Shown: piece after piece, positions 61,159-64,000 of the stretch
Position numbering within the stretch: position 1 is the stretch's first letter
Layout of the letters: each line of letters opens with the position of its first letter
Assembly: GCF_043197795.1 (NCBI RefSeq)
Contig: NZ_JBICTU010000005.1
Location: 277,807 to 341,806 of the forward strand
DNA: 64,000 nt
From: Sphaerisporangium sp040649355
GTDB taxonomy: Bacteria > Actinomycetota > Actinomycetes > Streptosporangiales > Streptosporangiaceae
Reading direction: 5' to 3'
The notes under the pieces: generated by a model
What the model saw: the letters and a program-made list of their open reading frames with translations, nothing else
Database searches by the model: none
Told to the model about the DNA's origin: nothing
Program-made: the position numbers and the translations under genes

Positions 61159-62791
61159 GGTCGTGCGGGGCATCGGGGTCAGCCCCGGCCGCGCGGCGGG
61201 CCGGGCGCACCGCATGGCGAGGCCCCCGGTACTGCCGCCTCCCGCCCCGGTCACCGACGCCGTCCGCGAGATCGGCCTCGCGACCGGCGCCCTGGACACC
61301 GTCGCGCAGTACCTGGAGAGCCACGCGGCCAAGGCCTCGAACCCGGACGCGCGGGAGATCCTGGAAGCGCAGAGCCTCATGGCGGCCGACCCCGCCCTGC
61401 GCGAGTCCGTCGAGGAGGGGGTCGCCTCGGGCCTCGGCGCCGCGCACGCCGTCGACGCCGCCTGCGCGCACCACCGCGAGGCGCTGCTCGCGGCGGGCGG
61501 ATACTTCGCCGACCGGGCGGGCGACCTGGACGACATCCGCAACCGCGCCGTCGCGGCCGTACTGGGCCTGCCCATGCCCGGCGTGCCCGACCCGGGCCAC
61601 CCGTACATCCTGATCGCCGACGACCTCGCGCCCGCCGACACCGCGAACCTGGACACCGGCACCGTGCTCGCGCTCGTCACCGAGAAAGGCGGCCCGACCA
61701 GCCACACCGCCATCCTCGCCAGGACCTTCGGCCTGCCCGCCGTGGTGGCGTGCCGCGGCGCCGCGGACATCGGCGACGGGATGTGGATCTCGGTCGACGG
61801 GGCGAGCGGCGAGGTCGAGGTCGGCGTGGGGGAGGACGCGGCCGCGGGGATCCAGCGCGAGGCCGCGGCGGCGCGCGAGCGCCTGGCCGGCGGCCACGGC
61901 CCCGGGCGGACCGCCGACGGGCGTCCGGTGCCGCTGCTGCTCAACATCGGCTCGGCGCACGACCTCGGATCCGGCGACGCCGAGGGGGTCGGCCTGTTCC
62001 GCACCGAGTTCCTGTTCCTGGACCGCCGCGCCGCCCCCTCCTTCGAGGAGCAGGTGGCCGCCTACACGGCGGTGCTCCGGGCGGTGCCGGGAAGGCGGGT
62101 GGTGATCCGCACCCTGGACGCGGGCTCGGACAAGCCCCTGCCGTTCCTGCGCCTGCCCGACGAGCCGAACCCCGCACTGGGCGTGCGGGGGTTGCGCACC
62201 AGCAGGATCCAGCCGGAGATTTTGGACGTCCAGCTCGACGCCATCGCGCACGCCGGCCGCGAGAGCGGCGCCGAGACCTGGGTGATGGCGCCCATGGTGA
62301 GCACCGTGGGCGAGGCCGCCGGCTTCGCCGAGCGTGCCCGTGCGCGCGGCCTGAGCCACGTCGGGGTGATGGTCGAGGTGCCCGCCGCCGCGCTGCACGC
62401 CCGGCGCCTGCTGGAGGAGGTCGACTTCCTCAGCATCGGCACCAACGACCTCGGGCAGTACGCCTTCGCCGCCGACCGGCAGCACGGCGACCTCGCCGAC
62501 CTGCTCGACCCCTGGCAGCCCGGCCTGCTCCGGCTGATCGCCATGTGCGGCGAGGCGGGGCGGCAGGCGTCCAAGCCCGTGGGCGTGTGCGGCGAGGCCG
62601 CGGCCGACCCGCTCCTCGCCACCGTCCTGGTGGGGCTCGGGGTCGGCAGCCTGTCGATGGCCGCCCCGAGCGTGCCGGCCGTACGCGAGGCGCTGGGCCG
62701 CCACTCGATGGCCGCGTGCGAGGAGCACGCCCGGCTCGCGCTGGCGGCCGGGGACCCCGCCCAGGCCAGGAAGGCGGTCAGCGAGGCCTGA
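61151..62791 (+). CDS. ptsI: PTS Enzyme I (phosphoenolpyruvate-protein phosphotransferase)
   Basis: 546 aa from ATG 61151. The phosphorylated His is H185 in TEKGGPTSHTAILAR. The PEP-binding barrel shows GVGLFRTEFLFLDR, TLDAGSDKPLPFL, VEVPAAALHA, FLSIGTNDLGQYAFAADR and the active Cys in VGVCGEAAAD. It draws phosphate from PEP and charges HPr. Encoding EI and HPr with one sugar-specific set makes the operon self-sufficient. Last gene of the operon. Confidence 0.95.
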   Translation: MPEVVRGIGVSPGRAAGRAHRMARPPVLPPPAPVTDAVREIGLATGALDTVAQYLESHAAKASNPDAREILEAQSLMAADPALRESVEEGVASGLGAAHAVDAACAHHREALLAAGGYFADRAGDLDDIRNRAVAAVLGLPMPGVPDPGHPYILIADDLAPADTANLDTGTVLALVTEKGGPTSHTAILARTFGLPAVVACRGAADIGDGMWISVDGASGEVEVGVGEDAAAGIQREAAAARERLAGGHGPGRTADGRPVPLLLNIGSAHDLGSGDAEGVGLFRTEFLFLDRRAAPSFEEQVAAYTAVLRAVPGRRVVIRTLDAGSDKPLPFLRLPDEPNPALGVRGLRTSRIQPEILDVQLDAIAHAGRESGAETWVMAPMVSTVGEAAGFAERARARGLSHVGVMVEVPAAALHARRLLEEVDFLSIGTNDLGQYAFAADRQHGDLADLLDPWQPGLLRLIAMCGEAGRQASKPVGVCGEAAADPLLATVLVGLGVGSLSMAAPSVPAVREALGRHSMAACEEHARLALAAGDPAQARKAVSEA

Positions 62792-62866
62792 CCCGCCAAG
62801 CCGGGTGCGCCTCACCGCGACCGGATCGCGACAAGCGCCTCCATCGGGCCGGGTGGTTGCCTTAGA

Positions 62867-62881
62867 CTGAATCTCATTCAG
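62867..62881. promoter_or_regulatory. Candidate TetR operator overlapping a -10 element
   Basis: CTGAAT-CTC-ATTCAG is a perfect inverted repeat about 60 bp before the TetR gene. It overlaps TAGACT (62863-62868), a good -10 hexamer, which suits autorepression. Confidence 0.6.
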
Positions 62882-62940
62882 ACCTCTCGGCGTGAGCCGA
62901 TCGGTCGTCAACGCGGCCGCCGACCTGGATCGGAGAGCAC

Positions 62941-63648
62941 ATGGTGAAGGCCGGAACGAGGCCCAGAAAGCAGGGCACGTCGCCCCGGGTGGTCGAGGAG
63001 ACCGAGGTGACGATCGATCTGGACGACCCGCGGTTGCAGACGGACGCCGCCCAGGGCTTGGCGGACGCCGCACGTGAGCTCTTCGTCAAGAAGGGCTTCT
63101 CGGCGACGACCGTGAGTGACATCACCGAGCGCGCGGGCATGAGCGTGGGCTCTCTGTACTATCACTACGGGAGCAAGACCAATATCTACCTCGCCATCTG
63201 GCTGAGGTACCAGCGCAGCCAGGAGGCGCGTGCGCGCGAGACGGTCGTGGCCGTGCGCGCCGCCGGGGTCACCAACGGGCTGCGCCTGTTCCTGGCCGGG
63301 ACGCGGGCCTACCTTCTGGGCGCCTGGGAGCATCGCGACGTGGTGCGACTGGTCGCCGACGGCGACACGCCTCCCGGGTTCGGGCTGCGGATGCGCCGCA
63401 TCAACCAGGACTGGTTCCGGCAGAACGCCGCCCTGCTGCGGGAGAGCCCGAATCTGCTGGGGCAGGACGACGCGCTGGGCGTCCGCGCGATGGTCGCGAT
63501 CGTCACCGACGCCATGGGCGGAATCTGCCGTGAGGTGGCCGCCTGCGCGACCCGCGAGGAGGCCGAGGAGCTGGTGGCCCGGGCCATCGACGTCTTCGCG
63601 CGGCTCACGAACGTGCCTTCGGAGGGCAACCACCGGTCCGACGACTGA
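62941..63648 (+). CDS. TetR/AcrR-family transcriptional regulator
   Basis: 235 aa from ATG 62941 (GGAGAG upstream). After a basic 35-residue N-terminal extension, the helix-turn-helix is at about 40-90 (AARELFVKKGFSATTVSDITERAGMSVGSLYYHYGSKTNIYLAI). The ligand-binding helices at 100-225 are unassigned. The only site resembling an operator is in front of its own gene, so its other targets are unknown. Transcribed away from the PTS operon. Confidence 0.92.
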   Translation: MVKAGTRPRKQGTSPRVVEETEVTIDLDDPRLQTDAAQGLADAARELFVKKGFSATTVSDITERAGMSVGSLYYHYGSKTNIYLAIWLRYQRSQEARARETVVAVRAAGVTNGLRLFLAGTRAYLLGAWEHRDVVRLVADGDTPPGFGLRMRRINQDWFRQNAALLRESPNLLGQDDALGVRAMVAIVTDAMGGICREVAACATREEAEELVARAIDVFARLTNVPSEGNHRSDD

Positions 63649-63897
63649 CCGTGAGGATGTAGGTGGGCGCCTCCCGGCGGGTCTGACCCAGCGGCCGACC
63701 GACCGCGGGCTCCTCAACGGGATCTGTCGCCCCTGCCCGGGTGGCGTTCACCTGCACTCACCGGACGCGGCGCGTGACCTTGTAGGAGCCTGGCCAAAGG
63801 CCCCATGGCTGTCTGTCCACGCGATCAACCCGCCTGCTGGTATCGCCCCAGCACCGTCAAACGATCTTGAACGGCCGAACTCCTCGGCGGCCGAACC

Positions 63898-64000
63898 TCA
63901 GGCCCGGCCCTTGACCGAGGTGATGAGGAGCTGGGCCACGTCCACGACCTCCAGCGACTCCTTGGCCTGGCCGCTGTTCTTCTTCTCGTTGATCGCGTCT
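63898..64000 (-). CDS. C-terminal end of an unidentified protein (partial, 5' end outside window)
   Basis: The last 33 codons read ...DAINEKKNSGQAKESLEVVDVAQLLI... and end in KGRA before TGA (63900-63898). Codon usage is coding-like and the frame is open to the window edge. The alternation of a charged helix, a Gly-Gln linker and a VVDVAQLL helix loosely recalls the C-terminal end of bacterial Ku proteins, but 33 residues do not justify a name. Confidence 0.5.
   Translation of the reverse strand, partial: DAINEKKNSGQAKESLEVVDVAQLLITSVKGRA

Noticed and set aside
63649..63897. Possible small gene after the TetR regulator
   Set aside because: No frame has both a plausible start and coding character; I see only spacer sequence here.

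Overview
The window reads as chromosomal DNA of a filamentous, soil-type actinobacterium, most likely of the Streptosporangiaceae (Nonomuraea/Streptosporangium relatives). The base composition is very GC-rich, GTG starts and 4-bp ATGA/GTGA overlaps are common, and some genes look leaderless. The gene content fits too: a two-domain geosmin synthase, ricin-lectin glycoside hydrolases, an AfsR/SARP regulator, an F420-type (Ddn-like) oxidoreductase and many secreted polysaccharidases. The genus is an inference; no rRNA is present.

Layout. 1-6.8 kb: start of a secreted CBM25 protein, signalling genes (an N-terminally short histidine kinase, a receiver-only protein, and a divergent LuxR regulator / GAF histidine kinase pair), HxlR regulator plus RNase HII, and a frameshifted NAD(P)H-binding gene. 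6.8-16.2 kb: ROK repressor followed by three secreted ricin-lectin enzymes (beta-helix protein, GH18, GH30) and geosmin synthase. A shared 21-22-bp motif lies at the ROK, GH18 and GH30 promoters. 16.9-22.4 kb: an Opp-family ABC importer behind a CelR/CebR-type operator. 22.4-33 kb: housekeeping genes (NUDIX-like, three tRNAs, ACT protein, DusB, DUF3516 helicase, HD protein, VOC, rhomboid, Ddn-like, SDR-DUF2867). 33.1-34.6 kb: a GH12-FN3-CBM2 cellulase with a perfect CelR/CebR operator.

34.9-39.9 kb: a tightly overlapping three-gene operon (DUF559 nuclease, winged-helix protein, and a 1,097-aa protein with an AAA-type ATPase fused to a HerA-like ATPase). It is bounded by interlocking inverted repeats upstream and a perfect 38-bp palindrome downstream, and is a candidate defence or mobile-element-control system. 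40.1-46.6 kb, all on the minus strand: AfsR-like regulator, S26 signal peptidase, MauE-like membrane protein, thioredoxin-fold protein, ABC exporter, TOPRIM protein and a 60-aa peptide with ten cysteines. This looks like a cassette for making, oxidising, cleaving and exporting a Cys-rich peptide, and I cannot match it to a named system.

47-55.9 kb: secreted or unknown proteins, then a cell-wall recycling group (MurR/RpiR regulator, GH3 NagZ-like, GHL10 glycosidase, BadF/NAGK-type kinase) and a PAP2-like membrane protein. 56-62.8 kb: an eight-gene DeoR-controlled phosphotransferase operon carrying its own HPr and Enzyme I, a PfkB kinase, a Mtl-type IIC with separate IIB and IIA, and a zinc dehydrogenase. 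The window ends with a TetR regulator and the 3' end of an unidentified minus-strand gene.

Taken together, much of the window serves polymer degradation and sugar uptake: fungal-wall glucan and chitin (ROK group), cellulose (CelR/CebR sites), peptidoglycan amino sugars (RpiR group), starch (CBM25) and a polyol or sugar phosphotransferase system. Two accessory loci of unknown biology sit between them. All functional assignments come from reading motifs by eye; no database search was run.
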